NCBI RefSeq assembly: GCF_016785095.1
Contig: NZ_JAEKJB010000010.1
Location: 62,001-126,000, forward strand
Length of the DNA: 64,000 bases
DNA from: Alloalcanivorax marinus
Lineage (GTDB): Bacteria > Pseudomonadota > Gammaproteobacteria > Pseudomonadales > Alcanivoracaceae
Direction of reading: 5' to 3'
Under the pieces are notes generated by a model. The model was not told the origin of the DNA. It saw only the letters and a program-made list of their open reading frames with translations, and did no database searches. Shown here piece after piece: positions 49,421 through 57,462 of the stretch (position 1 is the stretch's first letter; each line of letters starts with the position of its first letter). The position numbers and the translations under genes were made by a program.

Positions 49421-52096
49421 TCACATCCCCACCTGAAACGCCGGCGCGGCCCAGCCGTCACGGGAGTCGCCGGCGCTTTCGTCTTTCATCGGTTCACCGC
49501 CGGTGATCACCTTGTCGGCATCGCCGTAGCCCAGCCAGGTCAGGGTCGGTACCCGGCCCACCGGCGGTTGTGAGTAGTCGCAGACACCGTCCGGAAAGAT
49601 TTCACTGACGCGGGCCGCGAACGCCTCGGAACTGAACACCCCTGTCAGCGGATTGACCGGATAATCCGCCGGGTCCACCGGTCGCAGGGCGCATTTGTTG
49701 GTGAGCGTGGTGACGTCGTCGCCGGCCACGGTGCGCGGCGTGCCGAAGCGGGTTTGCACCAGCAGTTGTTGCAGGTCCACCACCGGGTCGGTGAGCGCCA
49801 GCAGCGGGTCCGCCAGCTCCAGCAGTGGATTGAGAATCGGGCCCAGCAGGCCGTCCAGGCCCAGGGACCCGCCCACCGTGTCCACCAGCCCGTCCACGTC
49901 CAGGCCGCACAGTTGCCCGGTGACCGCGTCCACCACCACGCCCAGCTCCGAGGGCGGCGGCGGCAGCAGGCCCGGGTCGAGGCCCGGAAGGATCGGGTCC
50001 GGGTACAGCAGATTGCCGGTGAACGGCACGATCGGCCCGTCGGCGCCCAACAGCGATGACACCGACAGGCAGCGGTCGCGGGCCTGGATCGGCTTGTGCG
50101 CCACCACCTTGTCCGCCACCGGCGCCTCGCCATCGTCCGCTTCGATGTCGGCCAGCCAGCGGTCCATCACCAGTAGCGCCTCGGTGGTGTAAACGGTGTC
50201 GCCGGCCAGCGGGAAGGCGCCGTACCAGATCACCTGATTGTCGGCATGGCCCTGGGCGGCTTCCAACCGGGCGCGCATTTGCCAGGAATGGTAGGCGTCG
50301 TGGGCCAGCCCCGGGTCCGGCCCGCGCAGATCGATGATCGGCACGCTGGCCAGGTGCTCGGCGGTGTTGATGGCGCCGGTGCGGTAGGCATTTTCCAGGG
50401 TTTGCGGGTCGGCCAGGGTGCGCGCCGGCTGCGGATCGATGTCCACGTCCAGGCCGCCGATATCCCGGTTCAGATTGATGAACTGGTCGCCGCTGATCAG
50501 CCCCTGCTGCAACGCGCGCAGCCCATACTGCACGCCGGTGTTATCCAGCGGTATACCGGTGAAGCCCCGCGACAGCAGCGACTCGTTGGCGCTCCACACT
50601 TCCGGCGGGCGGGTGCCGAACTGGTTCTTCATGTAATCCAGCAAGCCGCAGCGCAGCCCGTCCGGAGCTTCTTCCTTGTCATACACGGTGACGCCTTCCT
50701 CCAGCCCCGGGCAGTCGTCCTGGTCCGGATAGGCGGACGGGAAAAACGCCAGATCGGACACCACCGGATTGAGCGGCAGATGGCCGTAGAAAGCGGACCA
50801 CTGGGCCACCGGGATCACGCCGGAGCCGAGCAGCCGGCTGATCACCGAGACGAAATCCTCCGGCCCTTCCGGGATCTGGTTGCCGAAGTAACGACTGAGC
50901 AGGTTGTAGTCGGCGAACTGAGAAGCGGTGGTCCACACATCCGGGTAGGAGCACTGCACGATCAGCCCCTGGTAGATACCGGGGTAGGCGTTGGCGATAT
51001 GCTGCTGGGCGATGGCGCCGCCGGAACAGCCGGTGCCGATGGTGTAGCGCAGCTCACCGTACTGCTCGACGATCCGTTCCTTGGCCATCATCAGCGATTC
51101 GGCGGCGGTCACCAGATTGACGTTGTGGCCCAGATTGGCCTGGGCTGTGGACAGGGTCATGAAGCCGCGCCCCAGCGCCACGCTGATGCTGTCGCCCAGC
51201 AGCAGCTCGGCGCCGTCCGGGGCGGTGCCGGCGATATCGCCGTTGGGCGGCGAGCCCATGCCGAAGCTGACGCCCACGTTGCCACCGTGATGGATCAGCA
51301 ATTTTCCGTTCCATTGATCCTGGGGCGCGGTGGCGGTCCAGGGTTCACCAGGCCGGTAAAGCGTCATGATCTGGTAGCGGTCGCGGTTCTGCACACCGGT
51401 TTCCACGCGCACGATGAACGGCACCTCCACGCCTTCGTCGGTGGTCACCGTGGCGATGTCCCCGGCGGCCGGCGGCTGTGCCGGGTCATAGTCCAGGAAG
51501 CTGGCGGGCAAGCCCGGGTTCATCGGATCGAAGCCGGTGATCAGTGCCTGCAGACGATCGGCGGGCACGTACTTGAAGCGGTACTCCGCCGGCTGATTGC
51601 ACTGCGCGTCCACCGCCGCCTCGTTGGTACAGCGCCAGGGCTGGACCTGCGGCCCGGAAAACACCGGCCCGCCATTGGGGTGATTGATCACGGTGCGGTC
51701 GAGCACGGTGTCGTCGGCGAGCACCATGCGCAACCGGTTCTCGCCCAGGGCGAGGCCGCTGACCAGGCCCTTGACGGCGCCGTCGGTGCCGGTCGCCCAG
51801 GTCACCGTGGCCGGTTCACCGTTGACCAGCAGGCGGGCGCCTTGCAGGTTGGCCGGGTCCCCGGCTTCCACGCGAATCAGGGCGTCACCGCCGCTGATCA
51901 GATCCGCGCGGTTGGAAAGCACCTGGACGCGGCCCTCGCCGGCCTCCGGTTCCGGGTCCGGCTGCGAGGGGGTCGGCGTGCCGCCACCGTCGTTACCGCC
52001 GCCGCTTGCAGCGCCGCTGGAGGAACCTCCCCCGCCGCCACAGGCGGTCACCGTGAAGAGCGCCGCCAGCAGGGCGGCCATGGTCGTTTTTTTCAT
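49421..52096 (-). CDS. Large exported lipoprotein alpha/beta-hydrolase (DUF6351-like)
   Basis: An 891-residue protein. The lipoprotein signal ends in VTACGGGGG (Cys19) and leads into a Gly/Ser/Pro-rich linker to about residue 55. An Ig-like domain (60-140) precedes the hydrolase region. The nucleophile-elbow motif GTGCSGGAIAQQ has Ser358, in a region resembling tannase-type hydrolases. Near 700-780 is a leucine/aspartate-rich stretch (DGLVDTVGGSLGLDGLLGPI) of unclear role. Overall it fits the DUF6351 family. The substrate is unknown; extracellular ester or polymer cleavage is an inference. ATG at 52096 has AGGAG at suitable spacing. Divergent from gcd. Confidence 0.65.
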   Translation of the reverse strand: MKKTTMAALLAALFTVTACGGGGGSSSGAASGGGNDGGGTPTPSQPDPEPEAGEGRVQVLSNRADLISGGDALIRVEAGDPANLQGARLLVNGEPATVTWATGTDGAVKGLVSGLALGENRLRMVLADDTVLDRTVINHPNGGPVFSGPQVQPWRCTNEAAVDAQCNQPAEYRFKYVPADRLQALITGFDPMNPGLPASFLDYDPAQPPAAGDIATVTTDEGVEVPFIVRVETGVQNRDRYQIMTLYRPGEPWTATAPQDQWNGKLLIHHGGNVGVSFGMGSPPNGDIAGTAPDGAELLLGDSISVALGRGFMTLSTAQANLGHNVNLVTAAESLMMAKERIVEQYGELRYTIGTGCSGGAIAQQHIANAYPGIYQGLIVQCSYPDVWTTASQFADYNLLSRYFGNQIPEGPEDFVSVISRLLGSGVIPVAQWSAFYGHLPLNPVVSDLAFFPSAYPDQDDCPGLEEGVTVYDKEEAPDGLRCGLLDYMKNQFGTRPPEVWSANESLLSRGFTGIPLDNTGVQYGLRALQQGLISGDQFINLNRDIGGLDVDIDPQPARTLADPQTLENAYRTGAINTAEHLASVPIIDLRGPDPGLAHDAYHSWQMRARLEAAQGHADNQVIWYGAFPLAGDTVYTTEALLVMDRWLADIEADDGEAPVADKVVAHKPIQARDRCLSVSSLLGADGPIVPFTGNLLYPDPILPGLDPGLLPPPPSELGVVVDAVTGQLCGLDVDGLVDTVGGSLGLDGLLGPILNPLLELADPLLALTDPVVDLQQLLVQTRFGTPRTVAGDDVTTLTNKCALRPVDPADYPVNPLTGVFSSEAFAARVSEIFPDGVCDYSQPPVGRVPTLTWLGYGDADKVITGGEPMKDESAGDSRDGWAAPAFQVGM

Positions 52097-52350
52097 TGTT
52101 ATGACTCCTGGATTCAGGCCGGTCACCCGGCAGAATTCCAGTGTCGGCGGCGGGCGATAGGAACACTATTGCGCAACCGTTGCGTCCTGGTTACACCGGT
52201 TAAAGCTGTGTTACACGGCGACGGCGGCAAATTTAAAAATTGGTTAAAAAGCGGGAACCCGGCGGAAGCGTATAAGGTGTTGACCCTCTTTCGTGGTTAC
52301 AGTGACCGGCTAAGGATGGCCCGGAAACAAACAAAGGAAGGAGTCGCATC

Positions 52351-54858
52351 ATGGCCGATCACGCTCGCAAGCGGGACCTCCCCCTGATGTTCATCGGCGT
52401 TCTGGTGGCCCTGGTCGGCGCCGCCTTTATTGGCGGTGGTGGCTGGCTGGCATCGCTGGGCGGCAGTTGGTACTACCTGATCGCCGGCCTGGGGATGCTG
52501 TTTTCCGGCGGCTTGCTGGCCGCCGGCCGGCGTCTCGGGGTCACTCTGTACGCCCTGGTGTTCGTCGGCTCCCTGCTCTGGACCCTGTGGGAAGCCGGCG
52601 CCAACGTCTGGGGCTGGATTCCGCGCATGGACGTGATCGCTGGCCTGGCGGTGCTGGTCGCCCTGGTGGCGCCACGGGTGCGCGACGGGGTGGCCCGTGG
52701 CGCCAGCTACGGCGTCGCCGGGCTGCTGGTGCTGGCAGTGGTGGCCGGTTTCGGCCTGGTGTTGATGCCGTTCGGAGTGAGCCACCCGAACCCGGTGCCG
52801 GCGCCAGGCAGCGCCGCCCTGGGCACCCATGTCGGCCAGGACCAGACCGCCGACCGCCCGGAACCGGGCGACTGGCCGGCCTATGGCGGCGACCACGCCG
52901 CCCAGCGCTATTCCACTCTGGAGCAAATCAACCGCGACAACGTGGGCGAGCTGAAACGGGCCTGGACCTATCGCACCGGCGACCTGCTGGAGGAACGCTG
53001 GGGCGCGGAGACCACGCCCTTGAAAGTGGGCGACGATGTGTTCCTGTGTACATCACGCAACATCCTGATCTCCTTGGACGCCGCCAGCGGCGAGGAAAAC
53101 TGGCGCCATGACCCCGAGGTGTCCAAGGACGCCATCCCCTACACCGCCGCCTGCCGGGGTGTTACCTACTATGAGGTGCCGCCGGGCGGTCGCGACGGCA
53201 ATGAAGCCGGCGGCGACGCGCCGGACAACGACGGCGACCACCTGGTGGCGGCCAGCGGCGAAGCCGCCGCCCGGCGCACCGGTAACGTCGACGACGGCGG
53301 CGCCTGCGCCAAGCGCATTTTTTCCGGCACCCTGGACGGCCGCCTGATCGCCGTGGACGCGGCCACCGGCGAACCCTGCCAGGACTTCGGCGACGGCGGC
53401 CAGGTCGACATCAAGAACAACATGGGCGAAACCCCACCGGGTTACGTGTCCATCAACTCGGCGCCGGTGGTCGTCCGCGACACCCTGATCACCGGCCATC
53501 AGGTGCTCGACGGCCAGCGCCGCGACGCGCCCTCCGGCGTCATCAAAGCGTACGACGCCATCACCGGTGAACTGAAATGGGCCTGGGACGCGGGCCGCCC
53601 GGACCACAGCGAACCGCTGACCGGCGATGCGATTTATACTCGCGGCTCTCCCAATATGTGGACCACCGCGGTGGGCGACAACCAACTGGGCCTGGTCTAT
53701 CTGCCGATGGGCAATTCCGCCGCCGATTACTGGAGCACGCCGCGCAGCGACGCGGAAAATGAATGGGGCACGTCCCTGGTCGCCCTCGACGTAACCACCG
53801 GCAAGCCGGTGTGGCATTTCCAGGTGGCGCACAAGGACGTGTGGGATTACGACCTGGGCTCCCAGCCCACCCTGCTGGATTTCCCCACCGACGACGGCCC
53901 GGTGCCGGCCCTGCTGCTGCCCACCAAGCAAGGCGAGGTGTACGTGTTCAACCGGCGCACCGGTGAACCGCTGGTGGACATCGAGGAGCGACCGGTGCCC
54001 CAGGGCGGCGCCGAGCCGGAACAACGCAGCGCCACCCAGCCGTTCTCCAACTATCACTCGCTCAAACAGCCGGACCTCACCGAACATGACACGTGGGGCA
54101 TGACGCCCTTCGACCAGATGTACTGCCGCATCCAATACCGCCAGGCCGACTACCGGGGCATGTACACACCGCCCAACGCCAACCGGCCCTGGATCGAATT
54201 CACCGGCTACAACGGCGGCTCCGACTGGGGCAGCGTGGCGCTTGACCCGAACCGGGGCGTGATGATCGCCAACTACAACATCACCCCCAACTACAACCGG
54301 CTGGTGCCCCGGGAAAAGGCCGATGAATACGGCTGGGTACCGCGTGAGGAAAAGGAAGGCGGCGACCACGGCGGCGCCGAGGGCCAGGGCGACCCGCAGG
54401 CCGGCACGCCCTACGCCATCGACGTCAACGCCGGCTGGCGCGTCAAATGGACCGGCCTGCTGTGCAAGCAGCCGCCCTATGGCGGCATCCGCGCGGTGGA
54501 CGTGAAAACCGGCGAAACCCTGTGGGACCGCCCGTTCGGCACCGCCCGCGCCAACGGCCCCTGGGGCATTCGCAGCGGTCTGCCGATCACCATCGGCACG
54601 CCCAATAATGGCGGCGCCGTGGTCACCGCCGGCGGCCTGATCTTCATCGCCGCCGCCACCGACGACCTGATCCGCGCCATTGATATCGAAACCGGCGAGA
54701 CCGTCTGGCAGGACGCCCTCCCCGCCGGCGGCCAGGCCAACCCGCTGATCTACGAGGCGGACGGACGCCAGTACCTGATGATCGTCGCCACCGGCCACCA
54801 TTTCATGGAAACCCCAAGCGGCGACTACGTCATCACCTACGCCCTCCCGGATCGGTAG
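52351..54858 (+). CDS. gcd: Membrane-bound PQQ-dependent glucose dehydrogenase
   Basis: An 835-residue quinoprotein. Five hydrophobic segments lie in residues 10-145, as in Gcd, followed by the periplasmic eight-bladed propeller starting at PAYGGDHAAQRYSTLEQI. Conserved blades include AWDAGRPDHSEPLTGDAIYTRGSPNMW, HFQVAHKDVWDYDLGSQPTL and GGIRAVDVKTGETLWDRPFGTARANGPWGI. It oxidises aldoses to aldonates in the periplasm and reduces ubiquinone. No pqq biosynthesis genes are in the window. Strong AAGGAAGGAG ribosome-binding site. The soluble alcohol dehydrogenase alternative is excluded by the N-terminal membrane block. Confidence 0.93.
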   Translation: MADHARKRDLPLMFIGVLVALVGAAFIGGGGWLASLGGSWYYLIAGLGMLFSGGLLAAGRRLGVTLYALVFVGSLLWTLWEAGANVWGWIPRMDVIAGLAVLVALVAPRVRDGVARGASYGVAGLLVLAVVAGFGLVLMPFGVSHPNPVPAPGSAALGTHVGQDQTADRPEPGDWPAYGGDHAAQRYSTLEQINRDNVGELKRAWTYRTGDLLEERWGAETTPLKVGDDVFLCTSRNILISLDAASGEENWRHDPEVSKDAIPYTAACRGVTYYEVPPGGRDGNEAGGDAPDNDGDHLVAASGEAAARRTGNVDDGGACAKRIFSGTLDGRLIAVDAATGEPCQDFGDGGQVDIKNNMGETPPGYVSINSAPVVVRDTLITGHQVLDGQRRDAPSGVIKAYDAITGELKWAWDAGRPDHSEPLTGDAIYTRGSPNMWTTAVGDNQLGLVYLPMGNSAADYWSTPRSDAENEWGTSLVALDVTTGKPVWHFQVAHKDVWDYDLGSQPTLLDFPTDDGPVPALLLPTKQGEVYVFNRRTGEPLVDIEERPVPQGGAEPEQRSATQPFSNYHSLKQPDLTEHDTWGMTPFDQMYCRIQYRQADYRGMYTPPNANRPWIEFTGYNGGSDWGSVALDPNRGVMIANYNITPNYNRLVPREKADEYGWVPREEKEGGDHGGAEGQGDPQAGTPYAIDVNAGWRVKWTGLLCKQPPYGGIRAVDVKTGETLWDRPFGTARANGPWGIRSGLPITIGTPNNGGAVVTAGGLIFIAAATDDLIRAIDIETGETVWQDALPAGGQANPLIYEADGRQYLMIVATGHHFMETPSGDYVITYALPDR

Positions 54859-54903
54859 GAGCGGCATCGCCACTGAAGCGGAACGCCGCCCGGCCGCTCC
54901 TAC
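54855..54903. repeat. REP doublet with internal insertion, after gcd
   Basis: GTAGGAGCGGCATCGCCACTG, then the segment GAAGCGGAACGCCGCCCGG, then CCGCTCCTAC. It carries the same inserted block as the copy at 30142-30178. Begins inside the gcd stop region. Confidence 0.6.
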
Positions 54904-54947
54904 ACCAACCCCCACCCTACGGAGCCGCACGGGACGCTACCTCGAAG

Positions 54948-55054
54948 CGTCTCGGTGTGGGCCCCTTTCCGGGAACGCCGTGAACCCGTCCCTGGGGGCT
55001 CCCGGTTTGACATCCTGTCAAACAGGGTCCCGGAAAGGGGCCCACACCGAGACG
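54948..55054. repeat. 107-base element with perfect 27-bp inverted repeats
   Basis: Arm 54948-54974 (core CTCGGTGTGGGCCCCTTTCC) is the exact complement of 55028-55054. The 53-base centre holds CGCCGTGAACCCGTCCCTGG and a perfect hairpin GTTTGACA-TCC-TGTCAAAC (55005-55023). It stands between gcd and the phospholipase-D-like gene. The centre resembles a repeated intergenic module known to me from Alcanivorax and Halomonas-type genomes (recollection, not checked). Confidence 0.7.
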
Positions 55055-55147
55055 CGGCCCGGATGGAGAACCCAGGACGCGGGCGCTTGCGGCCCACACC
55101 CCCGAACAGGTAGCTTTACCCCCTTCGCCCGCTGGCCCCAAAAACCC

Positions 55148-56599
55148 ATGAAAAAACGCCACCCGATCCGCGTGCTTCTGCTTCTACTGCTTTCCGCCTG
55201 GCTGCTCACCGCCCTCTATCACCGCTACAAGCCGCTCCCGGAGGACGTGGGCCGGGCCTGGCCGGCGCGCGACGCGCGAAACCTGGCGCTGCTGGCCGAC
55301 GACACCTGGGTCGACGCGAACGCCGACGACGACCCGGCACGCCATTATGACCAGGCGATCTTCGATGAATTCTTCCGCCTTATCGGCCAGGCGGAAAAAC
55401 TGGTGGTGGTGGACATGTTCCTCTACAACAACATGGCCGGCGCCACCACCGACAGCCTGCGACCACTCAGCGAGCAGCTCACCGAAGCCCTGGTAACCCG
55501 CAAACGCCAGCGCCCGAACCTGCGCATGGTGCTGATCACCGATCCCTTCAACACCCTGTACGGTGGCGTGGCCGCGCCGCATCTGGAGCGCCTGCGCCAG
55601 GCCGGTGTGGAGGTGGTGTTCACCGATCTCAACCGGCTGCGTGATTCCAACCCCACCTGGTCCGGCCTGTGGCGGCTGTGCTGCCAGTGGCTCGGCAACA
55701 CCACACAGGGCGGTTGGCTGCCCAACCCCACCGGCGACGGCAAGGTAACCCTGCGCACCTATCTCACCCTGATCAACTTCAAGGCCAACCACCGCAAGAC
55801 CCTGGTGGTGGACGAGGGCGACCGGTGGACCGGCCTGGTGACCTCCGCCAATGCCCACGACGCCAGCAGTGCCCACTCCAATCTGGCGCTGCGCTTCAGC
55901 GGCCCGGCGGCGCTGGACCTGCTCCATTCGGAGTTGGCGGCGGCACGTTTCTCCGGCGCCCGGCTGGGGGATGACTGGCCCATGCCGCCGGAACAAGACG
56001 CCCCGGAAAACGGCGCCCGCCTGCGGGTGCTCAGCGAAGGCGCGATCCGCGACGCCCTGCTGGACGCGGTGAACGGCGCCCGCGCCGGCCAGCAGCTGGA
56101 GGTGGGCGTGTTCTACTTGTCCCACCGACCGCTGGTGGAGGCCCTGGCGGCCGCCCGGGAACGGGGCGTACGGCTGCGTCTGCTGCTGGACCCCAACAAG
56201 GATGCCTTTGGCCGCGAGAAGAATGGCGTGCCCAACCGCCAGGTGGCCTGGGAACTGCACCGCGCCGGCGTGCCGATACGCTGGTGCGCCACCCACGGCG
56301 AGCAATGCCACACCAAGATGCTGTTGCGCCACGGTGGCCAGGGGCCGGCCATGCTGATCCTGGGTTCGGCCAACTACACACGCCGCAACCTGGACAATCT
56401 GAATCTGGAAACCAGCGTGGAGCTGGTGGCGGATGCCGCCAACCCGGCGATTCGCGCGGCCCGGGAGACGTTTCAAAAACGCTGGTCGAATCCGGACGGC
56501 GAGGTGTTCAGCCTGCCCTACGAGGCATTCGCGGACGACTCCCGCTGGCGCTACGGGCTGTACAGAGTGATGGAGTTCACCGGCTGGTCCACGTTCTAG
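55148..56599 (+). CDS. Phospholipase D-like protein (cardiolipin synthase superfamily)
   Basis: A 483-residue protein with a hydrophobic N-terminal segment (8-24), a probable signal anchor or signal peptide. The first HKD motif is complete (His215, Lys217, Asp222 in NHRKTLVVDEG). The second has His388 and Lys390 in CHTKMLLRHGG, but the expected Asp is His395. Around it are the usual GSANYTRRNLDNLNLE elements. It is likely periplasmic and may act in phospholipid synthesis or cleavage. ATG at 55148; the frame is open farther upstream through the inverted repeat, which is unlikely to be coding. Confidence 0.85.
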   Translation: MKKRHPIRVLLLLLLSAWLLTALYHRYKPLPEDVGRAWPARDARNLALLADDTWVDANADDDPARHYDQAIFDEFFRLIGQAEKLVVVDMFLYNNMAGATTDSLRPLSEQLTEALVTRKRQRPNLRMVLITDPFNTLYGGVAAPHLERLRQAGVEVVFTDLNRLRDSNPTWSGLWRLCCQWLGNTTQGGWLPNPTGDGKVTLRTYLTLINFKANHRKTLVVDEGDRWTGLVTSANAHDASSAHSNLALRFSGPAALDLLHSELAAARFSGARLGDDWPMPPEQDAPENGARLRVLSEGAIRDALLDAVNGARAGQQLEVGVFYLSHRPLVEALAAARERGVRLRLLLDPNKDAFGREKNGVPNRQVAWELHRAGVPIRWCATHGEQCHTKMLLRHGGQGPAMLILGSANYTRRNLDNLNLETSVELVADAANPAIRAARETFQKRWSNPDGEVFSLPYEAFADDSRWRYGLYRVMEFTGWSTF

Positions 56600-56871
56600 T
56601 CGTGGCGCCAAAGGCGGGCGCTGACGGCGCCGTTGATCAGCCAGGCCAGGACCACCAGGGCCCAGGCCGCCGGCCAGCGCTGGGGCTCGGGCAGCAACTC
56701 TCCGGCGGGCACCGCCAGCAGGAACAGCGCGCTTTCGACCGCCGCCAGAGCCAGCGGCGCGGTCAGGGCGGCGCGGCGGTGCAAGGTCACGCCCAGGGCG
56801 CCGAGCAAGGCCCGGCCGCCGCTTAACGCCAGCCAGATCACGATGATGCCGCCCGCCAGTACCGCCGCCAT
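56596..56871 (-). CDS. Small hydrophobic membrane protein, unknown function
   Basis: A 91-residue protein with three hydrophobic segments (about 4-22, 34-55 and 66-84). No family recognised. Its stop overlaps the last 4 bases of the phospholipase-D-like gene in convergent orientation. The 199-base upstream interval to csbD is divergent. Confidence 0.6.
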   Translation of the reverse strand: MAAVLAGGIIVIWLALSGGRALLGALGVTLHRRAALTAPLALAAVESALFLLAVPAGELLPEPQRWPAAWALVVLAWLINGAVSARLWRHD

Positions 56872-57070
56872 GAATGCCTCTCCTTCCGCTGGTCACGCCG
56901 AATTCACGCCGCGCCCCCGTCCGCCGGGGCCGCGCGGCGCCCATGATGGGGCCAACGCCCGCCGCCGGCAAGTACGATAAAAACTGCTAAATCTTTATCT
57001 CACCCCCTTACGGACCGCCTCCATCAGCGCATACTGAAGGCTCCGAAATCGTTACCGCATGGAGGTAGTA

Positions 57071-57271
57071 ATGAACAGCGACACGCTGAAAGGCCAGTGG
57101 AAACAGTTGAAAGGCGATGTGAAAAAACAGTGGGCCAAGTTCACCGATGACGACCTCAAGCAGATAGAGGGTCACAAGGACAAGCTGGTGGGCAAGATCC
57201 AGGAGCGTTACGGCTCCACCCGCGAGGACGCGGAACGTCAGGCCGATGAATGGCTGGGCAAGAAAGGCTGA
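57071..57271 (+). CDS. CsbD family stress-associated small protein
   Basis: A 66-residue hydrophilic protein with MNSDTLKGQWKQLKGDVKKQ at the start and GKIQERYGSTREDAERQAD near the end, the CsbD (YjbJ-like) pattern. Members are abundant stress-induced proteins of unknown molecular role. ATG at 57071 with a strong GGAGGT at 57061-57066; an in-frame ATG at 57059 lies before that site and is not preferred. Confidence 0.92.
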   Translation: MNSDTLKGQWKQLKGDVKKQWAKFTDDDLKQIEGHKDKLVGKIQERYGSTREDAERQADEWLGKKG

Positions 57272-57317
57272 CGGGAGCGGACATACAGGAACGGCTGAAG
57301 AAACCGCAGGAGCGACC

Positions 57318-57355
57318 GTAGGAGCGACTTCAGTCGCGACTGAAGTCGCTCCTAC
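57318..57355. repeat. Perfect 38-bp palindromic REPIN
   Basis: Two 22-base REP copies in inverted orientation overlap at the central TCGCGA, giving a palindrome beginning GTAGGAGCGACTTCAGTCG and its exact complement. Located between csbD and the aceA terminator. It can fold as a hairpin with no loop. Confidence 0.75.
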
Positions 57356-57408
57356 AGCCTCTCCCAGGGCGCGTTAGCACGGCTTTCACAGCCTGAACCA
57401 AGCAACAT

Positions 57409-57441
57409 AAAAAAAGGGCGGGGTCCGAGGACCCCGCCCTT
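57409..57441 (-). terminator. Rho-independent terminator of aceA
   Basis: Stem AAGGGCGGGGTC (57414-57425)/GACCCCGCCCTT (57430-57441) with loop CGAG. On the minus strand it is followed by a run of T. The other side also has TTCTTTTTT, so it may work in both directions. It begins 22 bases after the aceA stop. Confidence 0.9.
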
Positions 57442-57462
57442 CTTTTTTAACACCGAACCGTA

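Noticed and set aside
49421..52096. 3-hydroxybutyrate oligomer hydrolase
   Set aside because: I considered it for the size and lipoprotein context, but the domain order and the GCSGG region fit a DUF6351-like protein better; no specific hydrolase signature is clear.
52351..54858. Soluble PQQ alcohol dehydrogenase instead of glucose dehydrogenase
   Set aside because: Five N-terminal membrane segments and no cytochrome c domain or signal peptide fit Gcd.
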